Assembly (NCBI GenBank): GCA_011364925.1
Contig: RDOA01000036.1
Coordinates: 1 to 37,789 of the forward strand
Source of the DNA: Promethearchaeota archaeon
GTDB taxonomy: Archaea; Asgardarchaeota; Lokiarchaeia; Sigyniarchaeales; SOKP01
DNA: 37,789 bases
Reading direction: 5' to 3'
Part shown: positions 25,518-35,267 of the stretch, piece after piece
How the letters are laid out: every line of letters starts with the position of its first letter
How positions within the stretch are numbered: position 1 is the stretch's first letter
Notes under the pieces: model-generated
The model's database searches: none
Told to the model about the DNA's origin: nothing
What the model saw: the letters and a program-made list of their open reading frames with translations, nothing else
Translations under genes and position numbers: made by a program

Positions 25518-26939
25518 TTATTTAATTAAAGCTCCCGTTTTATCAAAATTCAGAAAATAACTAATTTTTTCTTTAAGAGGATAGAGTCCTTCTTTAAACA
25601 AAGTAATAAGGAAGATTGCAATGAAAAGGATGGATCCTAATCCTGGAGCGAAATTACTTGCTACATCGACTAACGTTGACGAAGGATCGAATGAAAAAAT
25701 AGTAAATATTAAGGAGCCGACTGCAACCAAAATTGAGATAAAAGAAATAACAACTGCCGTCCTTTTACTTATATCTAAATGTAAAGGACCGATATCTAAA
25801 TGAAAGTGTTTAGGTTGAACTATTATTGATAAAATTGAGTGGTTAATAATGTTGTCTTCAAAATCAATATACACGTGTAAATGTCTTCTTTCACCTTCTT
25901 TTTTATCCTTTTTACTACGATTCTTATTTTTTATCGGAAGCACTGAAAAAATCATAACCGGTGGATTTACCGCGTCTTTACTGACCTCTACTTTCCCGTA
26001 TAATGGATGCACTTCAAATCCTTCTCCTTCCACTCTTAAATCTAAAATTGGAGGCTCTTTTTTTGTAGTTTTTATCACAAAAGAAGTTTCAAATATAGTC
26101 TTTCCTTCCTCGTCTATGATTTTCAATTCTTTGTGAGAAAAGTAAACATAAAACAAATAACTCGTTTGCTCCATCATAACAGAATAGTATTGAAGCCCCA
26201 TATTTATTTCGTAAACCCTTTGTTTAGGTTCTTCTACCTTTCCTTCGTCTTTAGGGGGTTCACCGAGTACTCTTTCTTTCTCAACATATTGTAATTCATC
26301 GATAACAGATCTAGCTGGTGCTCCAGCTCCTGGTGGTGGAGGAGGCGCAGAAGGAGCCATTGAAGGTTCTGGCGGTGCCATTTCCTCCTCTTCTTCCATT
26401 AATTTGAACTCACCAAACTTCTCATCTCTCGACATTACCACTTCTTCATCAATAAAAATCCCATTGTCTGAATCCTCCATCTCATAGACACTTTCTTTCT
26501 TTTTCGCTTTTGCTGCTGGTTTTGGAGCTGGTGCCGAACGCTTTGCCTTTTGATTTTTAAACTTCTCCTTTTTTGCTTCCTTTTTTGATGCCTCTCTCTC
26601 TTTCGGTGCTTTTTCTCTTATATCTGCTTTCGGCTCTTTTTTCTCTTCTTGTTGTTCTTTTTGTTTCTTTGATATCAATTTCAATTGTTTTAATTTCGTT
26701 CTCTCTGAAAGAGCTTTAAGGGTTACAAAATCCACAAAAGCAATGTTTTGTCTAGTCAGGTGAGTACCCTCGAGTGAATTGTAAATATCATCCAATATCG
26801 TTGCAATGCGCACAGATTTCTTATAATTACCAATGAACACAAATTCAGGTAAGTATACAGATAAAACTTCTGTTTTTTTATCATAAAAGATTTTGTTTGT
26901 TTCAATTTCAAGTTTTTCTAGAGTTTGTAATGTTTCCAT
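25518..26939 (-). CDS. Membrane protein with proline-rich linker
   Basis: 473 residues of unknown function. Order: an N-terminal soluble region (1-95), a lysine/glutamate-rich low-complexity stretch (95-150), an acidic segment ending in a proline-rich block with PPPPP at 199-203 followed by GAGAP, a beta-rich domain (about 225-390) and two membrane helices (about 395-420 and 435-455), then a charged C-terminus. The beta-rich region with the MGLQYYSVMMEQ segment has the look of Asgard proteins associated with vWA domains, but I cannot confirm it. Downstream gene of a pair with the 336-residue membrane protein (30 bases apart). Confidence 0.65.
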   Translation of the reverse strand: METLQTLEKLEIETNKIFYDKKTEVLSVYLPEFVFIGNYKKSVRIATILDDIYNSLEGTHLTRQNIAFVDFVTLKALSERTKLKQLKLISKKQKEQQEEKKEPKADIREKAPKEREASKKEAKKEKFKNQKAKRSAPAPKPAAKAKKKESVYEMEDSDNGIFIDEEVVMSRDEKFGEFKLMEEEEEMAPPEPSMAPSAPPPPPGAGAPARSVIDELQYVEKERVLGEPPKDEGKVEEPKQRVYEINMGLQYYSVMMEQTSYLFYVYFSHKELKIIDEEGKTIFETSFVIKTTKKEPPILDLRVEGEGFEVHPLYGKVEVSKDAVNPPVMIFSVLPIKNKNRSKKDKKEGERRHLHVYIDFEDNIINHSILSIIVQPKHFHLDIGPLHLDISKRTAVVISFISILVAVGSLIFTIFSFDPSSTLVDVASNFAPGLGSILFIAIFLITLFKEGLYPLKEKISYFLNFDKTGALIK

Positions 26940-26969
26940 AATACTTTCTCCATGAAAATTCTTTTAAAA

Positions 26970-27980
26970 CTATTGACCTTTAAGGTCTCTTAGGTATGCT
27001 TTAAATTCCAAGACATATTTTTTAATATCTTTTAATTTTTCTATTTTTATATCTTTACCTATCACTTTTTCAATAGCGTCGTTCATCAATTGAAGGTCTT
27101 TATAAGCTTTAAAACTATCATAGATTGCTGTTTCAAAATTAGATGTCCATGGCTTTAACTTCGGATTGGAATCAATTCCTCTTAAGTCCCATTGAACGTC
27201 GCTTTTAACTACTTTGGTTAGGGGTTTTATGCTCAATTCGTCCCAGTTCTTGATGATCCATGGTGCATAGCTATGCAATTTGTCGTAGTCTAATTCTAAA
27301 TCATTTTTCCACTCGAATTGATGATCCCAATTAGCGACAGCTATAAAATTTTCGTTATTAGCATGTTCTCCCGGAAAAAATTTCCAAGAATTTCTGTCTA
27401 TTTTAACGCTTTTAAATGGAGTTCCTTCTCCACTTTGAAAGTAATATCCTATAATACTAGATTCTCCTTTATTAGATAAATTGAAGCGTAAATAAACCTC
27501 GATTTGAGTGATATCAATACTACTATTAAATAATTCTTCTTGAAGTAGTTTGTAAAACACATTTTTTGCTTTGTTTGGATGGCATTTTCCTGAAAACACA
27601 GGATAAAATGTAAAACAATAGAACACATTTTCTCCTTGAATGGGTCCTTTATAGACCTCTACCCAATTTTCTAATGGTTTGATTTGCACTTGAGACCGAA
27701 TAAAATAAAACAGCAAAACCGAATCTACAAGGGCTACAACAACGATTATTATAACGAAAAGAACGATGAAGAAATCTACGATTCTAAAAAAGACCGATAA
27801 AGAAATAAATATGAATAAACCTCCAGTTAGAAAGAAAAAGGTAATAAGCAAGTTTAAAGCCTCATGCTCCTTGTCTTTTTTTGAATATAAAATCGTTGGA
27901 GCATTATCAACTATTACTTCTTTGCTGAAGTCGTTTATGAAAGTTTGAAAATCAACTTTATTCCAATCAGAATTAGACAT
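26970..27980 (-). CDS. Hypothetical protein with two N-terminal membrane helices
   Basis: 336 residues. Two hydrophobic helices (about 42-65 and 68-95) form a hairpin with both ends on one side, leaving a soluble C-terminal domain of about 240 residues with many aromatics (YSKKDK, WKFFPG, WDLRG) and a helical end (285-335) rich in Lys and Glu. No known family recognised. It lies 30 bases upstream of the proline-rich membrane protein gene, so the two are likely an operon and possibly a complex. Confidence 0.6.
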   Translation of the reverse strand: MSNSDWNKVDFQTFINDFSKEVIVDNAPTILYSKKDKEHEALNLLITFFFLTGGLFIFISLSVFFRIVDFFIVLFVIIIVVVALVDSVLLFYFIRSQVQIKPLENWVEVYKGPIQGENVFYCFTFYPVFSGKCHPNKAKNVFYKLLQEELFNSSIDITQIEVYLRFNLSNKGESSIIGYYFQSGEGTPFKSVKIDRNSWKFFPGEHANNENFIAVANWDHQFEWKNDLELDYDKLHSYAPWIIKNWDELSIKPLTKVVKSDVQWDLRGIDSNPKLKPWTSNFETAIYDSFKAYKDLQLMNDAIEKVIGKDIKIEKLKDIKKYVLEFKAYLRDLKGQ

Positions 27981-28226
27981 TTTTAAGCTAAAAATTTTTC
28001 ATTCATTTAAAGGTAAATTGATATCAATATGGGGTAATTATTTTTATATTTTAGTAGGTATAGAATTACCATCTAAATTAAATACACCAATATAAAAAGA
28101 ACCAAATAAGTTGGAATTATTTTTTATTAAAATATCTGATCTATTTGGAGAACTGGAAAAATTATAAAATCTGGTTACCACTGAATTTTTAATTTTTGTC
28201 CTTCATTAAATCTCTTATACAATCGC

Positions 28227-30554
28227 ATGATAGATTTTGAAGATTTTCTTAAATTTATCAAGTCTCAAGACTTTTATTGCGGTCAAATATATCACATCGA
28301 ATATATTCCAGAAATTAAGCCCCGTTTTGAGAATTTGGATAAACCTTTAAGAAAGAGATTAGAACGATGGTTATATAGTAAAGGAATAAAATTATGGAGA
28401 CATCAAGCTGAAGCTATAAATTCAATCAAGCAAGGTAGTAATACATGTATAGTTACATCCACAGCATCAGGAAAATCTTTATGCTATAACTTACCTGTAT
28501 TAGATTACCTTCTAAACAATGAAAAAGCTACAGCTTTGTACCTTTTTCCGACAAAAGCGTTGGCTAGAGACCAATATGCTCAATTAAAAGAAATTTTAAG
28601 CGATACGAACATTAAAGAAAACCGAATTGGAGTCTACGATGGTGATACGAATTCGGATGAAAAAAGGCGCATTTTAACAAACGCAAATATTATTATCACA
28701 AATCCATATGGTTTACACTATTACTTACCATGGTTTAAGCAGAATTGGCGAAGAATATGTAGCAATCTAAAGTATATCGTTCTTGACGAGATTCACATAT
28801 ATAGAGGCGTCTTTGGGTCCAATTTTGCATTGCTCTTAAGGCGGTTGAAGAGAATACTAGACATCTTTGGAATTAAGCCAGTATGGATACTATCGAGTGC
28901 TACAATTAACAACGCGAAAGATTTCTGCGAGAAATTGATTGGCGAAGACTTTGTTATTGTCGATAAAGACGATTCCCCATCGGGAGCAAAAAACGTGATT
29001 TTATGGGATTTACCATACGATACATCGTCAGGCAAATATAGATCCGCCCATCAAGAAACCAAGAATTTGTTTGTTTCTCATCTAAAATATAAAGATGGGA
29101 TACAGACATTAACATTCACCCTGTCAAGAAAAATGGCTGAGTTACAGGCTATTTGGACTAAAAATGCTCTTCCTATGCTCAAAGATAAAATTAGCAGTTA
29201 CAGAGCAGGGATTAGTAAGAAAAAAAGAAGAGAAATCGAAGAAAAGTTTAAAAACAAAAGTATTATAGGAGTTAGTTCTACCAATGCATTAGAATTGGGA
29301 ATCGATATCGGATCACTTGATGCTACAATTAGTTCTGGTTTTCCTGGTACAATTTCAAGCTTTAAACAACAGATAGGGCGCTCAGGAAGAGGATCTGGTT
29401 TATCAATATCTACTTTTGTTCCTATGCAAAATCCACTAGATTTATTTTATGTCCATAACCATGACCAATTATTTGGTAATATTCAAGAACAAGTTTTTAT
29501 AACGCTAAAAAATAATTACATTTTAAAAAATCACTTATGCTGCGCCGCCAAGGAAATTCCTATAACGATCGATGAATACAAGAAGTTTGGGATTGAAGAT
29601 AAGGAGTTATTTGAAACTTGTGTTAATGAATTAATATCTGAATCGTTATTAATGAAACGGGTGGATAAATACTATTGGAAAGGAGAATTTTTTCCAAATG
29701 AGAAGTATAGCTTGAACGCTCTATCCTCAAAGAGTTATAAAGTCATTCTTCGGCAAAAAGGGAGAAATGAACTTCTAACTGTGGAAGACGAAAGTTATGT
29801 TTTTCGAGATTTGCATCCTGGAGCCGTATATCTTTATGAAACTGAGATATATATGGTCCAAGATTTAGATCTTGACGAAAAAATAGTGTATTTATCTAAA
29901 TCAAACGTAGAATTTTATACACAATCGCTTAAGCATACAGATATTACTCCACTTGAAATTAAATCGCAAGATAATACGGGTCTAAATGATTTAATTGAAA
30001 AATTTTTTGGAAATGTAAAAGTTGAGCACGAATATTATTCTTACAAAGTTATAGACACTTTAACGCAGGAAACCATTTCGAGACATCCACTCGATAATAT
30101 TCCGATCATAGAATTTGAAACTCAATCCGTTTGGTTTGGCATTCCGTTTGAATACCAAAAAGAATTAGAATTGAATGGGTTTGATTTAGGTGGCACCATT
30201 CACGCGGTGGAGCACGCAATGATCGCAATGGCTCCAGCGTTAGCTCAAATATCGAGGTGGGATTTGGGAGGAGTATCAATCGATTTCGATCCAGTTAAGC
30301 AACAACCTATTATTTACATTTATGATGCCTATAGAGGTGGTATTGGTATATCAGAACAATTATTCGCCAATCTAATTGAATTATTGAAATTATCCTTAAA
30401 GTTAATTGAATCTTGTAGTTGTAAAACCGATAATGGGTGCCCTTGTTGCGTAATGAGCCCAAAATGCGGTAATAACAACGAACCACTGGACAAAAACGGG
30501 GCTATTTTCTTACTAAGAAAACTCTTAAATTCAGATCAAATTAATTCAATTTAA
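28227..30554 (+). CDS. Hrq1/MrfA-type DEAH helicase with DUF1998 C-terminus
   Basis: 775 residues. Superfamily 2 motifs: Walker A TSTASGKS (77-84), FPTKALARDQ (107-116), DEIH (187-190), SSATINN near 230, the second RecA domain with SYRAGISKKKRR and STNALELGIDIGSLD, and GRSGRGSG. The C-terminal DUF1998-like zinc region has GGTIHAVEHAMI and the cysteine set CSCKTDNGCPCC near 722-733. This matches the YprA/MrfA and Hrq1 helicases, linked in bacteria and fungi to repair of crosslinked DNA. It should act on chromosomal DNA. Its stop abuts the stop of the convergent AOR gene with no gap. Confidence 0.92.
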   Translation: MIDFEDFLKFIKSQDFYCGQIYHIEYIPEIKPRFENLDKPLRKRLERWLYSKGIKLWRHQAEAINSIKQGSNTCIVTSTASGKSLCYNLPVLDYLLNNEKATALYLFPTKALARDQYAQLKEILSDTNIKENRIGVYDGDTNSDEKRRILTNANIIITNPYGLHYYLPWFKQNWRRICSNLKYIVLDEIHIYRGVFGSNFALLLRRLKRILDIFGIKPVWILSSATINNAKDFCEKLIGEDFVIVDKDDSPSGAKNVILWDLPYDTSSGKYRSAHQETKNLFVSHLKYKDGIQTLTFTLSRKMAELQAIWTKNALPMLKDKISSYRAGISKKKRREIEEKFKNKSIIGVSSTNALELGIDIGSLDATISSGFPGTISSFKQQIGRSGRGSGLSISTFVPMQNPLDLFYVHNHDQLFGNIQEQVFITLKNNYILKNHLCCAAKEIPITIDEYKKFGIEDKELFETCVNELISESLLMKRVDKYYWKGEFFPNEKYSLNALSSKSYKVILRQKGRNELLTVEDESYVFRDLHPGAVYLYETEIYMVQDLDLDEKIVYLSKSNVEFYTQSLKHTDITPLEIKSQDNTGLNDLIEKFFGNVKVEHEYYSYKVIDTLTQETISRHPLDNIPIIEFETQSVWFGIPFEYQKELELNGFDLGGTIHAVEHAMIAMAPALAQISRWDLGGVSIDFDPVKQQPIIYIYDAYRGGIGISEQLFANLIELLKLSLKLIESCSCKTDNGCPCCVMSPKCGNNNEPLDKNGAIFLLRKLLNSDQINSI

Positions 30555-32390
30555 TTATTTTAGACTATTTAAACCTAATTGCACTAATTTTTCTTTGCTA
30601 GGTTTCCCGGTATCTAATTCCCAATCGCGAAATTTGTAGAAGAGATTCTTAAGTTTCTCAAAATTAGGCGTTTTGTCTGCAGAGCCTCCACTTTCAAAAG
30701 GTCTTGTCAAAATACTAGGCAATCGATCGTCATTAGGAGTTAAACCCATTTTAATGTTAAAAAGGCGCTTCATATTCGCGATTCTTTCGCCATAGAGCTT
30801 AACTTCATTCAGATCAAATTTAAGACCTACAGTATTTTGAATTAACTCAGCAATTTGAGAAGGTAAAGGATTACAGAAAGAGCACATAATGATTGAACTG
30901 TATAAAGCTCTATAATCCATAATTAAAGAGCATACTTCCGCCATTTCTTCATCGTCTTTATACTTGTCAATGTTTCGAATTCCAATCTCTTCTAATGGAA
31001 CTCCAACTAAGACATAGTAGGCATCTAGTAAATTATGAGATGGTCCTTTTGATCCAATACCATAAGCTAGTGCCATACCGTAATTGGAGCGAAGATCGTG
31101 ATACGTAACCTCTAAACCATTAACAGTAGCGATTTCTTCCTGTGATATATTAAACTTTTTAGCGAGTGCGTTAGAGCCTTCAGCTAAAATTTTCCCTATT
31201 CCCTCCCTATTAACAATTTTTTCTAATATTTGTTCTATGGTTTTAAGATCATTCCATTTAGGAATTAATCCTTCAACCTCATTTGCATTTATACTACCTT
31301 TTTCGAAATGGTGAATAAGACAAGAAATAACCGCCCCGGAACTAATCGTATCTATACCATAATCAAAGCATTTTGTATTAATATGAACAATCCATTCCAG
31401 ATTATCATTTAACATTAGCGTTCCGTAAGACACAAGAGTTTCATATTCCGGACCTTCTATCTCGTCAGTTTTGTATTCCCCCTTCTGAATAGCAACCTTT
31501 CTGCCACAACCAATGACACAGGAATGGCAAAATCTTCTTTTTACTAAGATTGTTTCGGTAATTGTTGCTCCAGAAATCTTTGCAGCACCATCCCATTGAG
31601 GTTGGCTAAAATATTTAATCGGCAATTCACCACTCGTATTGTACATATCCATTGCACCAGCTGTTCCTAATTCTCCCAATACTTGAGAAGCAAACGAGGA
31701 TTTGACGTGATTTCTTGCGGTAATTATTGAAGCTCGCAGTTTTTCTTCATTTGCTACATCCAATTTAATGTTAGCTCCTCTCACAATAATTCCCTTCAAT
31801 TTTTTAGATCCAAAAATAGCTCCCATTCCAGTCCTTCCAGCAGCTCGTTGTTCAGAAACTATATTAGCGTACTTAATAAGATTTTCGCCAGCTTGTCCAA
31901 TACATGCGACTTTAGCACTTTCATCTCCAAAACTTTCCTTCAGTTTTTTAGTTGTATAATATGTTCCTTTTCCCCATAAGAAATCGGCATCTTTAATCTT
32001 TACTACATCATTGTCTATTTCTATATATACTGGATCCTTCGCAGCTCCTGAAATTATGATTCCATCATACCCTGCTTTTTTTATTTCAGCACCAAACCAG
32101 CTCCCACAATTGGATTCTCCCCATATTCCAGTGTACGGAGATTTTGAGCAAACAACCCATCTACCTGTATTCGGAGTAAAAGTTCCATTTAACGGTCCTG
32201 TCATAATCATAATTATATTTTCTGGAGAGAGTGGATCAGTATCTTTACTCAATTTATCGTATAAATAACGACAAGCATAACCGCTCCCTCCCAAGAAGTT
32301 TTTGGCGATTTCCTCTACAATAGGAACAATAGAAATATGCTTTGTCGTTAAGTTTAGATTCAATAATTGACCTCTAAAACCACCTAGTAT
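30555..32390 (-). CDS. Tungsten aldehyde:ferredoxin oxidoreductase (AOR family)
   Basis: About 610 residues. Counting from the in-frame TTG at 32363: FLGGSGYACRYL (23-34), GPLNG (56-60), NTGRW (65-69), WGESNCGSW (81-89), the QAGENLIKYANIV segment (157-169), AGRTGMGA (175-182), and the 4Fe-4S ligands C279-x-x-C282-x-x-x-C286 with a fourth Cys in the CSFCNP region near 495. It oxidises aldehydes with ferredoxin as acceptor, or runs in reverse from acids. The conserved family N-terminus (L-G-G-F-x-G-x-L-L-x-x-N-L-T) continues upstream of TTG to an ATA at 32390, which follows GGTGAG by five bases; this codon may be the true start. Confidence 0.9.
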   Translation of the reverse strand: MLGGFRGQLLNLNLTTKHISIVPIVEEIAKNFLGGSGYACRYLYDKLSKDTDPLSPENIIMIMTGPLNGTFTPNTGRWVVCSKSPYTGIWGESNCGSWFGAEIKKAGYDGIIISGAAKDPVYIEIDNDVVKIKDADFLWGKGTYYTTKKLKESFGDESAKVACIGQAGENLIKYANIVSEQRAAGRTGMGAIFGSKKLKGIIVRGANIKLDVANEEKLRASIITARNHVKSSFASQVLGELGTAGAMDMYNTSGELPIKYFSQPQWDGAAKISGATITETILVKRRFCHSCVIGCGRKVAIQKGEYKTDEIEGPEYETLVSYGTLMLNDNLEWIVHINTKCFDYGIDTISSGAVISCLIHHFEKGSINANEVEGLIPKWNDLKTIEQILEKIVNREGIGKILAEGSNALAKKFNISQEEIATVNGLEVTYHDLRSNYGMALAYGIGSKGPSHNLLDAYYVLVGVPLEEIGIRNIDKYKDDEEMAEVCSLIMDYRALYSSIIMCSFCNPLPSQIAELIQNTVGLKFDLNEVKLYGERIANMKRLFNIKMGLTPNDDRLPSILTRPFESGGSADKTPNFEKLKNLFYKFRDWELDTGKPSKEKLVQLGLNSLK

Positions 32391-32395
32391 AGTTA

Positions 32396-32401
32396 CTCAC
32401 C
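32396..32401 (-). promoter_or_regulatory. Shine-Dalgarno upstream of the AOR ATA codon
   Basis: GGTGAG on the minus strand, five bases before ATA 32390 and 32 bases before TTG 32363. An AGAGGT six bases before the TTG is a competing site, but those bases also encode conserved residues. Decides between the two starts. Confidence 0.5.
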
Positions 32402-32523
32402 ATAAGACAAATATTTGATTAATTTAGGTACTAGAACTCAATTTTAATTTATCTTTTTTATCATTGCACTCGATTAATCCAAGGTAACAATTTTTTTTAA
32501 ACTGAGTAAATATTATTCTATCT

Positions 32524-33024
32524 ATGAATAAAGATCTCGATTTAACATGGAGCGATCTTAAATCTCCTACGATGGCTCCCGACGATTATTTAGTAGAATT
32601 CGGAGACAAAATTAAATATAACTATAAAGTCTACGAACCAAAAGAAGAAGTAGTAGAAGGAATTAAAAACTTCTTAAAAAGTAAGAACGAACAGTTAAAA
32701 ATAGCTGCTTTTGGGGCTGATTGGTGTCCAGATTGCCATAAAAATGTACCCCGTATGATTAAATTAATAAAACAAATGAAATCAAAGGATGTTGAACTTC
32801 GTATCTTGTATGGAATTATGATCGATCCTTTACGCAAACCGGGAGAAACTTCATGGCATAAAACAAGATCCCCTCCAGAAGCTGTAAATCCTAAGTTTAA
32901 CCTAATAGCAATTCCCACATTTTACTTCTTCAATAAAGATGGTAAATACTTAGGTCAGATAATAGAGCATCCAAAAGAAACTATCGAAGATGATACTCTC
33001 GAAATTATTAAAAAACACCTCTAA
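32524..33024 (+). CDS. Thioredoxin-like protein
   Basis: 166 residues. The active-site CPDC (C68-x-x-C71) is preceded by FGADW (63-67), and the cis-proline motif is in IPTFYF at about 130-135, so the thioredoxin fold is clear. The N-terminal 45 residues are extra and not recognised. No signal peptide, so it is cytoplasmic. It should reduce disulfides, perhaps of redox enzymes. Divergent from the AOR gene. Confidence 0.85.
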   Translation: MNKDLDLTWSDLKSPTMAPDDYLVEFGDKIKYNYKVYEPKEEVVEGIKNFLKSKNEQLKIAAFGADWCPDCHKNVPRMIKLIKQMKSKDVELRILYGIMIDPLRKPGETSWHKTRSPPEAVNPKFNLIAIPTFYFFNKDGKYLGQIIEHPKETIEDDTLEIIKKHL

Positions 33025-33074
33025 TTATTATTTAAATTATTTAATTTACTCTTTTTATTCTTCAAGAATCAAGA

Positions 33075-33082
33075 TTTATATT
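33075..33082 (+). promoter_or_regulatory. TATA box of the DUF4139 gene
   Basis: TTTATATT sits about 27 bases before the ATG at 33105 and no Shine-Dalgarno is visible, so the transcript is probably leaderless. This also supports ATG 33105 over TTG 33081. Confidence 0.4.
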
Positions 33083-33104
33083 GGTAAATCGTTATACTAT
33101 CATC

Positions 33105-35144
33105 ATGTCGAAATTAAATGTTAAAAAAGTGATAATTTTCAAGCATGGAGTTTCTTACTACATCCTCGAAGGTACTGTTAAAGGAACTGACACTTTCGAA
33201 TTAGAGTTTAAAATTGACGAAATGGACGATGTACTAAAATCGCTCTTTGTTCTTGATACCAGTGAAAAAGGATACATTAGCTCGATCTCTTACGACGCGG
33301 CTTTAGACACCTCTCAATTATTAAAATCTATCATGCTGAACATACCTGACAAAGACTCTTTCTCTTCTCTAATTACGCAAATAAAAGGAGCGAATATTAA
33401 CCTTATAATAACGGGGGGAAAAACTATGTCTGGAAAGATCATGGGGATCGAAGAATTTGAGAAATTGAGCAAGGATGAAAAAATTGTTGAGAAACTGCTC
33501 ATACTCCTCCAAGATAACGAGGTCATATCGAAAATTAACTTTAGCGAGATAAAATCCTTTGACATTATGAACGAAGACATCAAAAAGGATTTAAAGTTTT
33601 TTCTCGATACTGTTATCTCAGGGAAGAAAAAAGACGCAAAGAAAATCGTTATAAATTGCGAATCGGGAGGGAATGACGATGTCGAACGAGTCATCTTTGT
33701 TTACTATATTCGAGAAAGTCCGATCTGGAAGACCTCATATCGTTTGATTATGAGTAAAGAGCAAGCGATAGAAGAAAAGTGCTTACTATCTGGTTGGAGT
33801 CTTATTGAAAATACGACTAATCAAGATTGGGAGGATGTTGAGTTATCATTGGTTGCCGGAATGCCCGTGTCTTTTAAATATGAGTTTTACCGACCTATTT
33901 TCATCCAAAGACCCGTTATTCAACCCCCAAAAGTGCTAACCGTTAAACCTACTGAAATAGAAGAGGCAATTGAAATGGAAAAGTATAAAGAATATGCCAT
34001 GGCGGAAATGGAACCGAGTGTTATGAGTAAAAAAGCTAAAGCGGTTCGAAGGGGAGCTCCTTCCCCTGCTCCAAGTGGAGCGTTAGCTTTCGGTTCTACA
34101 GGAGGCATGATGTCAGACGAAGCCTTACTTGATAAAGTAAAATCCCAAACAAAAATTCAAACAAAGGATTTAGGCGAATTATTTGAGTACAACATTTCAA
34201 ATCCTGTATCGATAAAAAGAAAACAGTCGGCATTAGTGCCTATTTTAACCGAATCCATTAAAGCTAGGAGGGTATTACTCTATAACAAAACCGAATACGA
34301 TAAAAATCCTAATGCTTGTCTTGAGATCACAAATAATACCAATCTAACGCTTGAAAGGGGACCCGTCACTATTATATACGACGATAATTTAGCTGGAGAA
34401 GCAATAATTCCCTTCCTTAACAAAGAGGATACTCGTCTATTGAATTACGCCGTTGAACAAGCGGTATTAGTAACTCACGAAGCTAAATCTGAAAGTTTAA
34501 ACGTACACAAAATTACGATTGGGAGTGGCTACTCCTATGAATATTATTACACAAATCAAACGACAACCTATAAAATAAATAATAAAACTAATGAAGAAAA
34601 GGAATTGTATTTAGACCATCCAAAAACCTACGGATACAAATTTATTGAAAAACCAATTGAACCAGAAGAAACACCTAATTTTTGGCGTTTTAAAATTACA
34701 TTAAAACCTAAGGAAGCAATTACATTTAAATTAAAAGAACAACGCGAAGATTATACTAGTTACTATATAAGGAATTGGTCGAAAGGCGACATTTTAAAGA
34801 GAGTGGGATTTTATGTCAAGCAAAAGTTCATTAACGAAAATCTTGAAACTCAACTAAAAGAAATCGCGGAATTAATACAAACACTAAACGATAAAACTAA
34901 CATGAGAGACAAACTATACGAAGAAAGAGACCTTATGTCCGAAGAACAGTCACGATTGAGAGAAAACATAGCCGTGTTAGGAGACGATACCCAATCTATG
35001 GCTTTAAAAGAACGTTACGTGAAAAAATTAAACGATCAAGAAAGTAGATTCGAAAAAATTTCTGCTGAGGTGAAAAAACTCGACAAGGAAATTGATTCAC
35101 TCAATAAATCTATTGAAAACAAAATGAATAAATTGAAAACTTAA
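33105..35144 (+). CDS. DUF4139-domain protein
   Basis: 679 residues from ATG 33105. The N-terminal region (about 1-190) starts with a beta strand VKKVIIFKHGVSYY. The DUF4139 core (about 200-590) contains VYYIRESPIWKTSYRL, SGWSLIENTTNQDWEDV, LSLVAGMPVSF and LERGPVTIIYDDNLAGEAII, the canonical order for this family, which is found in bacteria, archaea and some eukaryotes as a predicted beta-sandwich of unknown role. A low-complexity Pro/Ser/Gly stretch lies near 320-335 and a coiled-coil region (about 595-679) ends the protein. No signal peptide or membrane helix. Function unknown. Confidence 0.85.
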   Translation: MSKLNVKKVIIFKHGVSYYILEGTVKGTDTFELEFKIDEMDDVLKSLFVLDTSEKGYISSISYDAALDTSQLLKSIMLNIPDKDSFSSLITQIKGANINLIITGGKTMSGKIMGIEEFEKLSKDEKIVEKLLILLQDNEVISKINFSEIKSFDIMNEDIKKDLKFFLDTVISGKKKDAKKIVINCESGGNDDVERVIFVYYIRESPIWKTSYRLIMSKEQAIEEKCLLSGWSLIENTTNQDWEDVELSLVAGMPVSFKYEFYRPIFIQRPVIQPPKVLTVKPTEIEEAIEMEKYKEYAMAEMEPSVMSKKAKAVRRGAPSPAPSGALAFGSTGGMMSDEALLDKVKSQTKIQTKDLGELFEYNISNPVSIKRKQSALVPILTESIKARRVLLYNKTEYDKNPNACLEITNNTNLTLERGPVTIIYDDNLAGEAIIPFLNKEDTRLLNYAVEQAVLVTHEAKSESLNVHKITIGSGYSYEYYYTNQTTTYKINNKTNEEKELYLDHPKTYGYKFIEKPIEPEETPNFWRFKITLKPKEAITFKLKEQREDYTSYYIRNWSKGDILKRVGFYVKQKFINENLETQLKEIAELIQTLNDKTNMRDKLYEERDLMSEEQSRLRENIAVLGDDTQSMALKERYVKKLNDQESRFEKISAEVKKLDKEIDSLNKSIENKMNKLKT

Positions 35145-35267
35145 TAAAAAGCTTTAATAATTCATCTTTTCTTTCTTATTACAACATCATTAGATATCTC
35201 AATGATAAAAAAAAATAAATTCTATCAAAAATAATATCTAATGTTCTAGTTTTGTTAGGTGTGAAAT

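Noticed and set aside
28050-28190. Open minus-strand stretch of about 46 codons between the membrane operon and the helicase, starting at a GTG (VVTRFYNF...)
   Set aside because: The residues are mostly Asn/Phe/Ser as expected from AT-rich chance frames, with no recognised family. A relic cannot be excluded.
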